Notes: a model not told the origin generated them from the letters alone. A stretch of DNA of 64,000 bases from JBBRCX01 sp038204465 (GCA_038204465.1 JBBRCX010000001.1:62001-126000), one strand, 5' to 3'. Shown: positions 47,439 to 57,050, counted from the stretch's first letter. Numbers and translations: made by a program.

Positions 47439-48050
47439 CTAGACGATCTCCTGCGGCGGGCGCAGATTTTTCGGGTCCCATCGCGTGTCAAACTGGTGCG
47501 GGACACCCAGCAGATCGAGCAATTTGCCTGCGACGAAATCAATCACCTCGCCAACCGTGGTGGGATTCAGATAGAACCCGGGATTGGCCGGTGCGAGGAT
47601 GACGCCGGCGTCGCTTAACGCCTTGTAGTTGCTTACGTCGATCGGCGAGAGCGGCATCTCGCGGTGAACGATGATCAGCTTCCGCCGCTCCTTGAGCGTC
47701 ACCGCAGCGGCTCGAGAAATGAGATTGTCGCCCAGCCCATGGGCCACCTCAGCCAATGTGTTGCTGCTGCACGGCACGATGACCATGCCATCATGCAGGA
47801 AGGAGCCGCTGGCCAGCTTCGCGCCCACGTCGTTGTAGTTGTAGACCGTCAGATCGTGATTCGGCGTACCGGCCAGCACTGCAGGATCGACCGTCTCCAT
47901 CCCCAGTTCATCATGCAGCAATCGCCTCCCGAGCGGCGACACAACCAAATGCGTCTTGACGCCCGCCGCGACCAGCCCCTGAATGAACCGTTGTGCATAC
48001 AGCGCCCCGCTGGCGCCCGTGATCGCGGTGACGATGTTCATCGTCTTCAT
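47439..48050 (-). CDS. ubiX: Flavin prenyltransferase UbiX
   Basis: A 203-residue enzyme that joins dimethylallyl phosphate to FMN to make prenyl-FMN for UbiD-type decarboxylases. ITGASGALYA near the N-terminus binds FMN, and VPCSSNTLAEVAHGLGDNLISRAA and PANPGFY are family hallmarks. The ATG at 48050 has GAGG four bases upstream; 48053 and 48041 are other options. It lies between the UbiE and UbiA genes in one leftward set. A UbiD partner is not in the window. Confidence 0.92.
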   Translation of the reverse strand: MKTMNIVTAITGASGALYAQRFIQGLVAAGVKTHLVVSPLGRRLLHDELGMETVDPAVLAGTPNHDLTVYNYNDVGAKLASGSFLHDGMVIVPCSSNTLAEVAHGLGDNLISRAAAVTLKERRKLIIVHREMPLSPIDVSNYKALSDAGVILAPANPGFYLNPTTVGEVIDFVAGKLLDLLGVPHQFDTRWDPKNLRPPQEIV

Positions 48051-48099
48051 CATACCTCGATCGGATGAGACCTGGCGAGTTTCAACAAGTTTGACGTAA

Positions 48100-48118
48100 C
48101 ACGGGCGTCCCGCCCGTG
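48100..48118. other. Hairpin with 8-bp perfect stem
   Basis: CACGGGCG-TCC-CGCCCGTG lies between the UbiE and UbiX genes. It may be a transcript attenuator or a dispersed palindrome. A second palindrome, GCCAGTACTGGC, is at 48163-48174. Confidence 0.4.
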
Positions 48119-48192
48119 CTGACAACGAAAGTTAGTAAGACCGCGCCATTCCAGCCCGTCCCGCCAGTACTGGCAAGGCGCCTGCGCACAAC

Positions 48193-49020
48193 CTACCGTT
48201 TCACCGCGCGGTAGCAGACGCAGACGCCGACTGTCATCGGGAATTGTTCCACCCGATCGAAGCCCTCGTCGCGCATGAGTTCAACCAGCCGTTCGCGTCC
48301 GATGAACGTGTTGACCGATTCCGGCAGATACTTGTAGGCGCCCGTCTTGTCGCCGCTGACGAGTGTGGCGGTGCGCGGAAGGATATTGCGGAAGTAGAAG
48401 TTGTATGCTGCGCGCAGCAGAGGATGGGTCGGCAGCGAGAACTCCAAAATGACCAACCTGCCTCCGGGCCGGAGAATGCGGAAAAACTCACGGATGGCCG
48501 CCCCAGGCTCTGCCACATTGCGGATTCCGAAGGCGATGGAGATGACGTCGGCACAAGTGTCGGGCAGCGGCAGTGACTGCGCGTCGCCGTTAATAAACTG
48601 AACCGTATCCGCATCGACGTCCTGACCCGTCCGCTCGCGGAGGAGGACGCGCTTCGCCTTCCGACGGGCGATCGGGAGCATCTGAAACGTGAAGTCAACG
48701 CCCAGAATCTGGCCGGCACGCAGCACCTCCCCATCGATGCCGCAGGTCCTGCGCAGGCGCTGGAAAAACTTCAGCGTCAGGTCGCCCGTCCCGCAGGCAA
48801 CGTCGACAATGGTATCCTGTGCAGTCACGTTGGAGAGGTTCACGGCCTTTCGCCGCCAGTGCTGGTCCAGCCACAGGCTGTGCAGGCGGTTGTTCAGGTC
48901 GTAGCTCGGGGCAATGGCGGCGAACATCCGCTGCACCCGAAGCCGCTTGTCGGCCGCCGCATGCGGATTGCGCAACCGCGCCTCATCCCAGGCCCCAGAA
49001 GTTGTTTCGGTGGAAACCAC
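48193..49020 (-). CDS. ubiE: UbiE/MenG C-methyltransferase
   Basis: A 275-residue SAM methyltransferase. VDVACGTGDLTLKF, NGDAQSLPLPD and SIAFGIRNV are the UbiE signatures. It methylates demethylmenaquinone (or the ubiquinone precursor). The GTG at 49020 was chosen because the open frame upstream runs antisense across the transaminase gene. A TATAAT on the minus strand ends 12 bases before that GTG, with a poor ribosome binding site, which would suit a leaderless mRNA. First gene of the UbiE-UbiX-UbiA set. Confidence 0.9.
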   Translation of the reverse strand: MVSTETTSGAWDEARLRNPHAAADKRLRVQRMFAAIAPSYDLNNRLHSLWLDQHWRRKAVNLSNVTAQDTIVDVACGTGDLTLKFFQRLRRTCGIDGEVLRAGQILGVDFTFQMLPIARRKAKRVLLRERTGQDVDADTVQFINGDAQSLPLPDTCADVISIAFGIRNVAEPGAAIREFFRILRPGGRLVILEFSLPTHPLLRAAYNFYFRNILPRTATLVSGDKTGAYKYLPESVNTFIGRERLVELMRDEGFDRVEQFPMTVGVCVCYRAVKR

Positions 49021-49086
49021 TGCGAATTGTCGATTATAAGAGAAAGCCCGTTCGGGCGCTTTCAAAACGCGTGAAGGTGGACTGCC

Positions 49087-49941
49087 ATGGCCGAATCGAT
49101 CTGGATCAACGGCGAGATCATCCCGATGTCCGAGGCACGCCTCGGCGTGGAGGACCGGGGCTTCCAGTTCGCCGATGGCGTCTATGAGGTGGTCCGCCTG
49201 TACGACGGCCAACCGTTTACCCTTCGCGAGCACCTTGAACGTCTGCACCGTTCCGCCGGGGGAATTGCCCTCGCGGTTCCCCTGACGCTGCAAGTCCTTG
49301 CGCTGGAGATGAAAAAGCTCGTCGCCAAAAGCGGCGTCCGCGACGGGATGATCTACCTGCAACTCACCCGCGGCCCCGCCCCGCGCAGCCATCTTTTCCC
49401 CACTGCTACGAAGCCGACACTGCTGTTTTACGCCCGCCCGCTTCCCGCTGTCCCGGCGCCCGGCGAGGGCGAAGGCACGAGGCTCTTCGTCGTGCCCGAT
49501 GAGCGATGGAAGCGTTGCTGGATCAAGTCGATCGCCCTGCTGCCGAACGTCCTGGCAAAGAACGCCGCAGTCGCCGCCGGTGCGGACGAGGCGGTTTTTC
49601 TCGACGATGGCATCGTTACCGAGTGCGCCGCAAGCAACCTTTTCGCCGTGATCGACGGCACGCTCATTACGCACCCGGTGGGGGCCAAGGTCTTGCCTGG
49701 CATCACGCGCGCCGCACTGCTTCAGTGTGCGCAGGAGCTTGGCATCAAAGTCGATGAGCGGCCGCTGCGCGAACAGGAGGCACGCCATGCGGATGAACTG
49801 TTCATCACGAGCACGACCCGCGAGGTCGCCTGGGTGTCGCGCTGGAATGATGTTCCCATTGGCGGATCCGGTTGCGGCAGCGTCACCGAGAGTCTTCACC
49901 GTGCGTTCCAGCGGCGGATTGCCGCAGAAAGTTCTCGCTGA
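49087..49941 (+). CDS. dat: D-amino acid aminotransferase (class IV)
   Basis: A 284-residue PLP enzyme of fold type IV. K147 (IKSIALLPNVLAK) is the Schiff-base lysine and E179 (VTECAASNLF) contacts the cofactor. The KS..LLPNVLAK form is characteristic of D-alanine aminotransferases rather than IlvE. It makes D-glutamate or D-alanine for peptidoglycan. Branched-chain aminotransferase is the alternative. Confidence 0.87.
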   Translation: MAESIWINGEIIPMSEARLGVEDRGFQFADGVYEVVRLYDGQPFTLREHLERLHRSAGGIALAVPLTLQVLALEMKKLVAKSGVRDGMIYLQLTRGPAPRSHLFPTATKPTLLFYARPLPAVPAPGEGEGTRLFVVPDERWKRCWIKSIALLPNVLAKNAAVAAGADEAVFLDDGIVTECAASNLFAVIDGTLITHPVGAKVLPGITRAALLQCAQELGIKVDERPLREQEARHADELFITSTTREVAWVSRWNDVPIGGSGCGSVTESLHRAFQRRIAAESSR

Positions 49942-50075
49942 GCGAGATTGCCGCTCTTATGACTTACGACACACCTGCCGCGGCGCCCCCGCTTCCACAT
50001 TCGTGTGAAGTTCCGCGGAACGAAGGACCGATAACCAATAGGTCTGCGGTGTCCCACGGACCAAGAGGGCTCATC

Positions 50076-50573
50076 ATGAAACCAACCGAACCGAGGCCGC
50101 GCAGGGCCGCAACCGCGATGGCCGGAGCCGAAGGCTTTGTCGCGGGAGTCGCTGAGTTTGGGCAATTGGCATTATGGATGGCGGCGATGCTCGCCGGCCT
50201 GGTCACAACGACGATTGCGGCGCGCGCCCCCGTCTTCCGCAGACTCGTACGCAAGCTCGGCGGCGATGCGCCACAGCAGTGGCGTCGCGCTGGCGACCCA
50301 CGCCCGTCCATGGAGGAATCCCTTCCGCTGCTGGTCGATGCCATCATCGGAAACAGCAAGTCTGCCGTCGCCGCCGTCTTTGGCCCACCGCGCAGCGCCC
50401 TCGTGCAAGGTCCTGTCGCCATCGGCGGCGGAGCTTGCGCCTTCATGCAGGCCGACACCTGGTATTACCCCCTGCCCAAGAACGATGGCCTCGCAATGGC
50501 CATCGAATTCGACGACGACTCCGCACGACACGTCGAGTTCTTCACCGCACCCAATGTCAGCCTCGCGGCGTAA
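50076..50573 (+). CDS. Membrane-anchored small protein, BamE-like pattern
   Basis: A 165-residue protein with a membrane helix at about 28-48 and a periplasmic or cytosolic domain of about 100 residues. The segment IIGNSKSAVAAVFGPPRSA matches the general G-x-S-x-x-x-V-x-x-x-x-G-x-P pattern of SmpA/BamE-type domains. GAGGG precedes the ATG at 50076. The similarity is only to a motif, so function is unknown. Confidence 0.65.
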   Translation: MKPTEPRPRRAATAMAGAEGFVAGVAEFGQLALWMAAMLAGLVTTTIAARAPVFRRLVRKLGGDAPQQWRRAGDPRPSMEESLPLLVDAIIGNSKSAVAAVFGPPRSALVQGPVAIGGGACAFMQADTWYYPLPKNDGLAMAIEFDDDSARHVEFFTAPNVSLAA

Positions 50574-50686
50574 TGTGCGGGTTGCACGCGCACTTGTTTT
50601 ACAGCGAATCCGGCCCCGCCCCCGAAACCACCATCGCTCGCAGCAGCGGGTTTCAAACACGCCCTCCAGCACCTCCCGCCCGTGCC

Positions 50687-52408
50687 TCACATCTGCTCCG
50701 GATGCCCGATTCCGAGCAGGTCCAATCCCAGCGACAGCGTCTTGGCAGTCGCGTCGCACAACAGCAGTCGGCTGCTACGCGTCGGCTCAGTGCTTTTAAG
50801 GACATCGCAGTTCTCATAAAACGAGCTGAATCGCGTCGCCAGCTCATAGAGGTACGCGCACAGATGGTGCGGCTTGAGCTCCCGCGCAACCAGCGAAATG
50901 ACCTCGCCGAAGCGCAGAACGTGCTTCGCCAGCGCCAACTCAAAGGGCGACTCCAGCGAAATCTCCGGCCCGCGGACCGACTCCCGAGCGATGCCTCCTT
51001 TTCGGAAGATCGAACAGATCCGCGCGTGGGCATATTGCAGGTAAGGCGCTGTATTCCCGTCCAGCGCCAACATCTTCTGCCAGTCGAAGATGTAGTCGCT
51101 CACCCGGTCCTTGTTCAAATCGAAGTACTTGGTCGCGCCAATGCCGACCGCCCGCGCGATCGATCGCCGCTGCGATTCCGGGAGTTCCGGACTCTTCTCA
51201 TTCACCAGGGCCGCCGCACGTTCCTCCGCCTCATCGAGCACGCCTTCGAGCGTCTGCGCATCCCCCTCGCGCGCTTTCAATGGCTTTCCATCGGGCCCAA
51301 GGATCGTGCCGAATGTCGCATGATCGAGTTGCACGCCCTCGACCCAACCGGCCTTCCTCGCCGCGCCGAAGACCTGTGAAAAGTGCTGCATCTGCCGCGC
51401 GTCGGTCACATAGATCAGGCGCTGAGCATGCAGCCCGCGCACCCGGTAACGCAGCGCCGCCAGGTCGGTCGTCGCGTAGCCGTAGCCGCCGTCGCGCTTC
51501 TGGATGATCAGCGGCGCTTCAAATCCTTCCACCCACACGACGGTCGCGCCGTCGCTCTCAACCGCGACGCCCTTTTCCCGCAACTCGCGGACGACGTCCG
51601 CGAGCATCGCGTTGTAAAATGACTCTCCCCGCTCATGTTCGCGCGTGAGAGTGACATTCATGCGCTCATAAAGCGGCTGGAAATGCGAGCGGCTCTGCTC
51701 GACGATGCGCCCCCACAGCGCCTTCTCCTGCGCCTCCCCCGCCTGCAGTCGCACGACCGCCCCGCGCGATTCGTCCGCAAACGCGGGATCGGAATCAAAC
51801 TTCTGCCGCGCCCTCTTGTAGAACGTGTTCAAGTCGGAAACGTCCGAAGCCGCGTCGCCGGCCTCCTTCAGATAGGCCAGCAGCATTCCAAATTGGGTGC
51901 CCCAGTCGCCTATGTGATTCTGGCGGATAACTTGATGGCCCTCGAACTCGAGCAATCGCGCCAGTGCGTCGCCGATGTTTGTTGAACGCAGATGTCCAAT
52001 GTGCATCTTTTTCGCGACGTTGGGACCGGAATAATCGACGACCACTGTCTGAGGATCTCTGACTGATTCATTCCCGAGCCGCGGGTCGCGATTTGCTTCC
52101 AGCACTTGCCTGCTAAGCCAGCCAGTCGCGAGCCGGACGTTGATGAAACCCGGTCCGGCGATCGTCACCTCCTGGGCCGTCTCGCCCAAATTCAGCTTCT
52201 CTTTGATCTGCTCGGCGATCGCCCGCGGATTCGTCTTTTGCCCTGTCTTCTCCGCGACCTGCTTTGCCAATCCCATCGCCGCGTTCGACTGATAGTCGCC
52301 AAACTTTTCGTTCTGGGCCGGCCCCACGAGGGGATCGGCGTCGATGTCCAACGCGGCGCGGATGGCGATTCGGAAAGCCGCATCCAGCTGGTCAGTAATG
52401 GTTTGCAT
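50687..52408 (-). CDS. argS: Arginyl-tRNA synthetase
   Basis: A 573-residue class I synthetase. The HIGH-type site is GPNVAKKMHIGHLRST, after an N-terminal Add-1 domain that recognises the tRNA. The usual KMSKS is replaced by a degenerate stretch, as in most ArgRS. The C-terminal anticodon domain is intact (TRFSSFYENCDVL). The ATG at 52408 fits the family start; the open frame goes back to 52522 over a divergent gene. It is divergent from the zinc-ribbon gene at 52473. Confidence 0.94.
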   Translation of the reverse strand: MQTITDQLDAAFRIAIRAALDIDADPLVGPAQNEKFGDYQSNAAMGLAKQVAEKTGQKTNPRAIAEQIKEKLNLGETAQEVTIAGPGFINVRLATGWLSRQVLEANRDPRLGNESVRDPQTVVVDYSGPNVAKKMHIGHLRSTNIGDALARLLEFEGHQVIRQNHIGDWGTQFGMLLAYLKEAGDAASDVSDLNTFYKRARQKFDSDPAFADESRGAVVRLQAGEAQEKALWGRIVEQSRSHFQPLYERMNVTLTREHERGESFYNAMLADVVRELREKGVAVESDGATVVWVEGFEAPLIIQKRDGGYGYATTDLAALRYRVRGLHAQRLIYVTDARQMQHFSQVFGAARKAGWVEGVQLDHATFGTILGPDGKPLKAREGDAQTLEGVLDEAEERAAALVNEKSPELPESQRRSIARAVGIGATKYFDLNKDRVSDYIFDWQKMLALDGNTAPYLQYAHARICSIFRKGGIARESVRGPEISLESPFELALAKHVLRFGEVISLVARELKPHHLCAYLYELATRFSSFYENCDVLKSTEPTRSSRLLLCDATAKTLSLGLDLLGIGHPEQM

Positions 52409-52472
52409 GGGAACGGAAACGCCGCGGCCGGCTTCATTCCGCCGGCGGACGCAACTATGATGAGCCCGACGC

Positions 52473-52880
52473 ATGCTACAGCAGATCGGAGAGTATCTCC
52501 ACGGTGAGTCCCAGGACGACATCGGCGCATTCTTAAGGATGAGCTGGCCTTATGACTTCTCGTCGATTCGGCCGATGGCGGTTCGGGGCGAGCGCGAACT
52601 GATCGTGTGGTTCGACACCAACGCTGGCGCCGCCGCCTTGCAGCGTCGCTGTGACGATCTCGCCGACCTGGAATTCATTGAGAACAGTGGCTCGCGGTGG
52701 GACCCGCGAGGAGGGGGCCGGATGATCTGCACCTGCGGAAGCGATCTGCATGAAGTGTCAGTTGGCATGCAACCGGCCGGCGAAGGGACGACCGCCTGGA
52801 TCGTCGTCGGAACGCGCTGCCCGCGCTGCGGCATGCTCGCTTCGCCACTTGACTGGAACGTCACGCCGCAGGCGCCCTGA
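52473..52880 (+). CDS. Small zinc-ribbon-like protein
   Basis: A 135-residue protein with C86, C88 (CTCG) and C116, C119 (CPRCG), which form a likely zinc ribbon of CxC...CxxC type. The first 80 residues are beta-rich (GERELIVWFDTN). It begins 65 bp from argS on the other strand. The family is unknown to me. Confidence 0.68.
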   Translation: MLQQIGEYLHGESQDDIGAFLRMSWPYDFSSIRPMAVRGERELIVWFDTNAGAAALQRRCDDLADLEFIENSGSRWDPRGGGRMICTCGSDLHEVSVGMQPAGEGTTAWIVVGTRCPRCGMLASPLDWNVTPQAP

Positions 52881-52942
52881 TCGTTTCAGTTCAGACCAGA
52901 ACCCTGAGCAGTTGACGGCGTCTAAACAGTGTGGCAGCCGCG

Positions 52943-52970
52943 TTTTCTTAAGCACAGGGCCGGCTATAAT
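52943..52970 (+). promoter_or_regulatory. Candidate promoter for the S41 protease gene
   Basis: TTTTCT at 52943-52948 and TATAAT at 52965-52970 with a 16-base spacer, 79 bp upstream of the ATG at 53049. The -10 is perfect and the -35 weak. Confidence 0.4.
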
Positions 52971-53048
52971 GAACATCGCGCCGGGCCGCAGGTGAGCGAA
53001 GGATGGGTGGACCCTGCCGCGGTGATTCTCGCGAAAAAGGATGACTTC

Positions 53049-55298
53049 ATGGACTTTTTCTTCCGCCGGTGGTGTCTGGTGGGGGCAACTCTGGGCCTCA
53101 CTACCCTGCTGTTGTGCCCGCCGGCCCGCTCCGACAGCAAAGGCGAGCAGCCTCAGGCATCGATCGACCGCCTCAAGACCGAGGCTTGGGACGCGCTCAA
53201 GATCGGGCAGTTCGACCTGTCGAACAAACTCCTCGGTGAAGCCGCGGAGATGTCCCATGATCCGGCCATCACCCAGATGGCCGACTGGACCCGCAAGTTC
53301 GAAAGCCAGCGGCAGGAATTCGTCGCGGAGCGCCGTAAGCAGTATGACAAGGCCGTCGGCGATGTGAAGCTTCTCGAAGACAAAGGCAAGGGCGACTATG
53401 CGATCGATGCCGCGGCCCGGGCATTCCTTCTCGCCGCCGACAAGAAAGCGTTCCACGAAGAGCCGTGGGTCGACGCGCTGATCAAAAAGACCGTCGACAA
53501 GGCGCGCCAGTACGATCAGAACGAACAATGGCTCAAGGCGCTTCGACTGTACTCCGACCTTGGCTCCGTCGAGCCGGCAAATCCTGAGTGGAAAGAGCGG
53601 CTCAAGCTCGCCACGCGCCGCGTCCGCTTGCTCGCGCTTTACACTCCCGATGCGCTCAAGGCCCTGCAGGAGTCGGAGTCTAAAGATCGCGAAGAAGTCG
53701 ATGCGCTGCTTCACCCTTCGACGCAGCCGAGCACTCAGGTCGCCAAGGAGGCCGCCGGCGAAGCCGACAGCTTCCGCCTCGACTGGCATGAGACGCTGCG
53801 CGGCATCCGGCTGGACATGCTCAGGGATGCCCTGCAGGACGCGTGGAAAAACTACTACCGCGACGTGAGCTACCAGAAGCTCGCCGTCGGCGGCCTCAAT
53901 GGGCTGCAGGCGCTGGCGACCACCAAGGGCCTGGAGAAGGCTTTCCCAAAGCTGGGTGATGCCGATAAGCGCATCTCGTTCCTGAGGACCGTTGACGAGC
54001 TGATGGACAAGGCGAAGGACGCGAAAGGCCCGAGCGAACAGTACGTGCTGCAAAGCACTCTTGCCCATTTGGAAACCGCCAACGCCGACACCGTTCAGCT
54101 TCCACGTGAAGTCCTCGTCAGCGAATTCGCCGACGGCGCGTTCGGCGAGCTCGATCCGTTCAGCAGCATGATCTGGCCAAGCGACCTCGAGGAATTCAAC
54201 AAGGCCACGCAGGGCGAATTCAGCGGAGTGGGAATCCAGATTCAGAGCGAAGAGGACGGTAGTCTCAAGGTCGTCAGCCCGCTCGAAGACAGCCCCGCTT
54301 ACAAGGCAGGCATCAAGGCCGGCGACATCATTACCCACATCAATGGTAAGAACGCCAAGGGAATCACCCTGAACCAGGCCGTGAAGTCCATCACCGGAGC
54401 GAAGGGAACATCGGTCATCCTCACTGTCCGTGCAACCGACGCGAAAGTCCGCGACCACACCATCCGCCGCGAGACGATCAAGGTCGCGAGCATCAAGGGC
54501 TGGCTGCATCGTCCGGGCGGCGGCTGGGAATATTTCGTCGATCGCGATCAAAAGATCGGCTACCTCCGCATGACCAATTTCACCAAGGACACCGCGAAGG
54601 AGCTCGACTCCGCGATCGACCAACTCGAGAGCACCGGCGCCCGCGCACTGATCCTCGACCTGCGCTATAACCCGGGCGGGCTCCTCAACGCCGCCACCGA
54701 CGTCGCCGACAAGTTCCTTCACGACGGCGTCATCGTCAGCACGCGGCCTGACCGCGACACCGGCAACCCCGCCACCGAGTCGCGCGCCACCAACAGCCAG
54801 ACCGACTGCAACATGGAACTGGTCGTGCTCGTCAACCAGTACTCGGCCAGCGCCAGTGAAATCGTTTCCGGCGCACTCAAGGACCTGCACCGCGCGCGGG
54901 TCGTCGGCGAGCGAACCTTCGGCAAGGGCAGCGTGCAGATGCTCTTCCCCCTCAACAATCACACCGCTTATCTCAAGCTCACGACGAGCCATTACTATCT
55001 CCCCAGCGGGCGCTGCATTCACCGCGAGGAGAACTCCACCGAGTGGGGTGTCGATCCGGACGTAAAGGTCGAGATGACGCCCGAGCAGATGCGCGCCGCG
55101 ATCGACGCGCGTCAGGACCTCGACGTGCTCCGTGACGCGAGCGTGCCGCCCGCCGAAGGTGAAACGCCCAGGTTGCGCGACGAGCCAAAGGGAGTCGAAG
55201 CCGCGGTCGCTCCGAAGAAGGACCTGCTCTCGAGCGACCCTCAGCTATCCGCAGCGGTATTGCTGCTGCGGCTTAAGCTGGCTGGAGCGGAACTTTGA
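53049..55298 (+). CDS. ctp: C-terminal processing protease (S41 family)
   Basis: A 749-residue protein with a signal peptide (about 1-30). A helical region of about 350 residues precedes a PDZ domain near 388-470 and the S41 catalytic domain near 480-680. The nucleophile S601 lies in YSASASE and the catalytic lysine K626 in TFGKGSVQ, with the usual spacing of 25. It cleaves envelope proteins at their C-terminus. The N-terminal region is longer than in E. coli Tsp and may carry helical repeats. AAGGA precedes the ATG. Confidence 0.9.
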   Translation: MDFFFRRWCLVGATLGLTTLLLCPPARSDSKGEQPQASIDRLKTEAWDALKIGQFDLSNKLLGEAAEMSHDPAITQMADWTRKFESQRQEFVAERRKQYDKAVGDVKLLEDKGKGDYAIDAAARAFLLAADKKAFHEEPWVDALIKKTVDKARQYDQNEQWLKALRLYSDLGSVEPANPEWKERLKLATRRVRLLALYTPDALKALQESESKDREEVDALLHPSTQPSTQVAKEAAGEADSFRLDWHETLRGIRLDMLRDALQDAWKNYYRDVSYQKLAVGGLNGLQALATTKGLEKAFPKLGDADKRISFLRTVDELMDKAKDAKGPSEQYVLQSTLAHLETANADTVQLPREVLVSEFADGAFGELDPFSSMIWPSDLEEFNKATQGEFSGVGIQIQSEEDGSLKVVSPLEDSPAYKAGIKAGDIITHINGKNAKGITLNQAVKSITGAKGTSVILTVRATDAKVRDHTIRRETIKVASIKGWLHRPGGGWEYFVDRDQKIGYLRMTNFTKDTAKELDSAIDQLESTGARALILDLRYNPGGLLNAATDVADKFLHDGVIVSTRPDRDTGNPATESRATNSQTDCNMELVVLVNQYSASASEIVSGALKDLHRARVVGERTFGKGSVQMLFPLNNHTAYLKLTTSHYYLPSGRCIHREENSTEWGVDPDVKVEMTPEQMRAAIDARQDLDVLRDASVPPAEGETPRLRDEPKGVEAAVAPKKDLLSSDPQLSAAVLLLRLKLAGAEL

Positions 55299-55370
55299 GG
55301 CTGCCGGATGGAATTGAAGCACCGGCGGGTCCCCTTCCGCCGCTCTCCTTTTGCGCCGCTTTCGGCCCAA

Positions 55371-55718
55371 TCACGATGCCTTCTTGTCGTCCGAAAGTTG
55401 CAACGTTGCCAGAGCGGTGGTGACGTTGTCGCTGAAGTCGAAGACCTTATCCAATCCGGTGATCAAGAACGCGCCCCACACTTGCGTCCCCACGTTGCAC
55501 ATTACCAGCCGGGCGTTCGATGAGACCATTCGTTGCCGCAGCTTGAGCAGCCGGGCGATGTTCGAAGAGTTGACGAAACGCACCGTACCGAAGTCCAGCA
55601 CTGCGTTGACCGCGCCCGGTGCCGCGGATGCCTCGACGGCTTCCAGGTCTTCCGTCAACTGCGGATCGTCGGCCAGGTGAACCACAACCACATTCTCCGA
55701 CCATTTCTCCAGCGGCAT
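55371..55718 (-). CDS. STAS-domain protein (anti-sigma factor antagonist-like)
   Basis: A 115-residue single STAS domain. The phospho-acceptor region is VNSSNIARLLKL and the core LVMCNVGTQVWG follows. It would bind an anti-sigma kinase in a partner-switching pathway. No partner kinase or phosphatase gene is adjacent. Confidence 0.85.
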   Translation of the reverse strand: MPLEKWSENVVVVHLADDPQLTEDLEAVEASAAPGAVNAVLDFGTVRFVNSSNIARLLKLRQRMVSSNARLVMCNVGTQVWGAFLITGLDKVFDFSDNVTTALATLQLSDDKKAS

Positions 55719-55812
55719 TCATTTGCTCCTGCGCCCGTAAACTAACGGGCATGGCTCCGACTCGCAACCGCCGCTCGCGCATCGAACATCGGACAAACGT
55801 CTCGCCGCGCGT

Positions 55813-56781
55813 TCACCGGCAGCGGATCAACTCTCCATCTGTGACGCCCAGCTCGCGGCGCTTTGAGTCGATATCGTTGAGGAATCGCGCGCCGTCGCCG
55901 TAATAACCCGCGGTCGGCGCCACTTCAGGCAGGTGTCGTTTCCAGAAGGCGTTGAATCGCCGCATCATCGCTTCGCGCAGGTATTTGCTCAGCATTGACG
56001 CCGCCGCCACAGCCAGGCATTGCCCTTCCGCTTCTTCGCAGAAGATCACGCGCACCCGGTGCCCCGCGCGCTCCAGCCGGTAATCGCAGTAACCTTCGTG
56101 TTCCCGGTGCACTTCCAGCGCCCACTCTTCGAACATCAGCCGCAGCAGTGCGCCGTAATGTTCGCGCCCGCCCTGCCGGTCGCACATGATCACGAGGTCC
56201 TGCTCGCCATACGTCTTCAAAAGGAAATCGAGATGATTCGCGGCGATGGAGAACAGGGCGCTCCCCTTGTTTCGCGTGGCGTCGATCATCCGATTGAGCT
56301 GCCGCTCGAAGACCACGCGAGCGCCAAGGTGCACGCAGCGCGTCTGCGTCCGCCGCATGTGCTCCGCCAGCGCCTTCGAGAACAGCTGCACCGACATCGC
56401 ATCCTGCATGATCGGAAACGCTTCGTCGCCGTCCGGCTGATACCAACGGTATTCCGACAGATCGGGCACCGCATGCGGCGCCGTGCGCGACAGGAAACAG
56501 ACCAGGTCGTCGCTCCACCCCTGCCATGCCGTCGCCAGCGCCAGCACCGACCGCTCCAGTTCCTTCAAACCGCCGGCCGGCGAGTACACCACCTTGCTGT
56601 CATTGACCTGGATCTTCTTTCCACTCTTCAGCCGCTTGCGGCTCACGTACTTGTTGAGCCGCTTCCAGAGGCAAGGCAGTTCCTCCGACGGGTCCGCGTC
56701 CACTTCGAACGCGCAACACCCCACCACGAGCGGCCCCAGGAGCGGCCCGTATCCTGCTTCATCGATTCCCGCGATGATCAT
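55813..56781 (-). CDS. RNase HII-like protein, extended form
   Basis: A 322-residue protein whose start IAGIDEAGYGPLLGPLVVG matches the RNase HII active site (D7 and E8) and which has NDSK further on. A later aspartate (IMCDRQGG) completes the expected metal site. Classical RNase HII is about 200 residues, so about 100 extra residues are inserted. It probably removes ribonucleotides or RNA primers from DNA. RNase HIII is an alternative, but its TATA-box-like N-terminal domain is missing. Confidence 0.78.
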   Translation of the reverse strand: MIIAGIDEAGYGPLLGPLVVGCCAFEVDADPSEELPCLWKRLNKYVSRKRLKSGKKIQVNDSKVVYSPAGGLKELERSVLALATAWQGWSDDLVCFLSRTAPHAVPDLSEYRWYQPDGDEAFPIMQDAMSVQLFSKALAEHMRRTQTRCVHLGARVVFERQLNRMIDATRNKGSALFSIAANHLDFLLKTYGEQDLVIMCDRQGGREHYGALLRLMFEEWALEVHREHEGYCDYRLERAGHRVRVIFCEEAEGQCLAVAAASMLSKYLREAMMRRFNAFWKRHLPEVAPTAGYYGDGARFLNDIDSKRRELGVTDGELIRCR

Positions 56782-56930
56782 GCGCGCGGATTATATCGAT
56801 CGCCGAAAAAACGCCACGCTCACAGCCGCGCAGAAGTCAGTTTGTTCTCAATCAATCCACACGGCTGCCTCGGTCCGGTTCTCCCGCCGCGCGCCGCTCG
56901 ACGAGCGCGTCGGTTGTCTTCCGTCGTCGC

Positions 56931-56958
56931 TTGACAACATTCTGCACCGGGCTAAATT
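56931..56958 (+). promoter_or_regulatory. Promoter of tRNA-Asp
   Basis: TTGACA at 56931-56936 and TAAATT at 56953-56958, with 16 bases between. The tRNA begins 19 bases after the -10 box. The perfect -35 and position make it convincing. Confidence 0.65.
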
Positions 56959-56976
56959 ATTCGATGCGATTGCTAC

Positions 56977-57050
<74 letters not shown>

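Noticed and set aside
49021..49899. An upstream extension of the ubiE frame, about 290 residues
   Set aside because: It lies antisense to the transaminase gene, with a composition typical of a high-GC shadow frame.
52758..55022. A 754-residue reverse-strand ORF
   Set aside because: It is the antisense shadow of the S41 protease gene. Long antisense frames are common at this GC content, and it has no recognisable domain.
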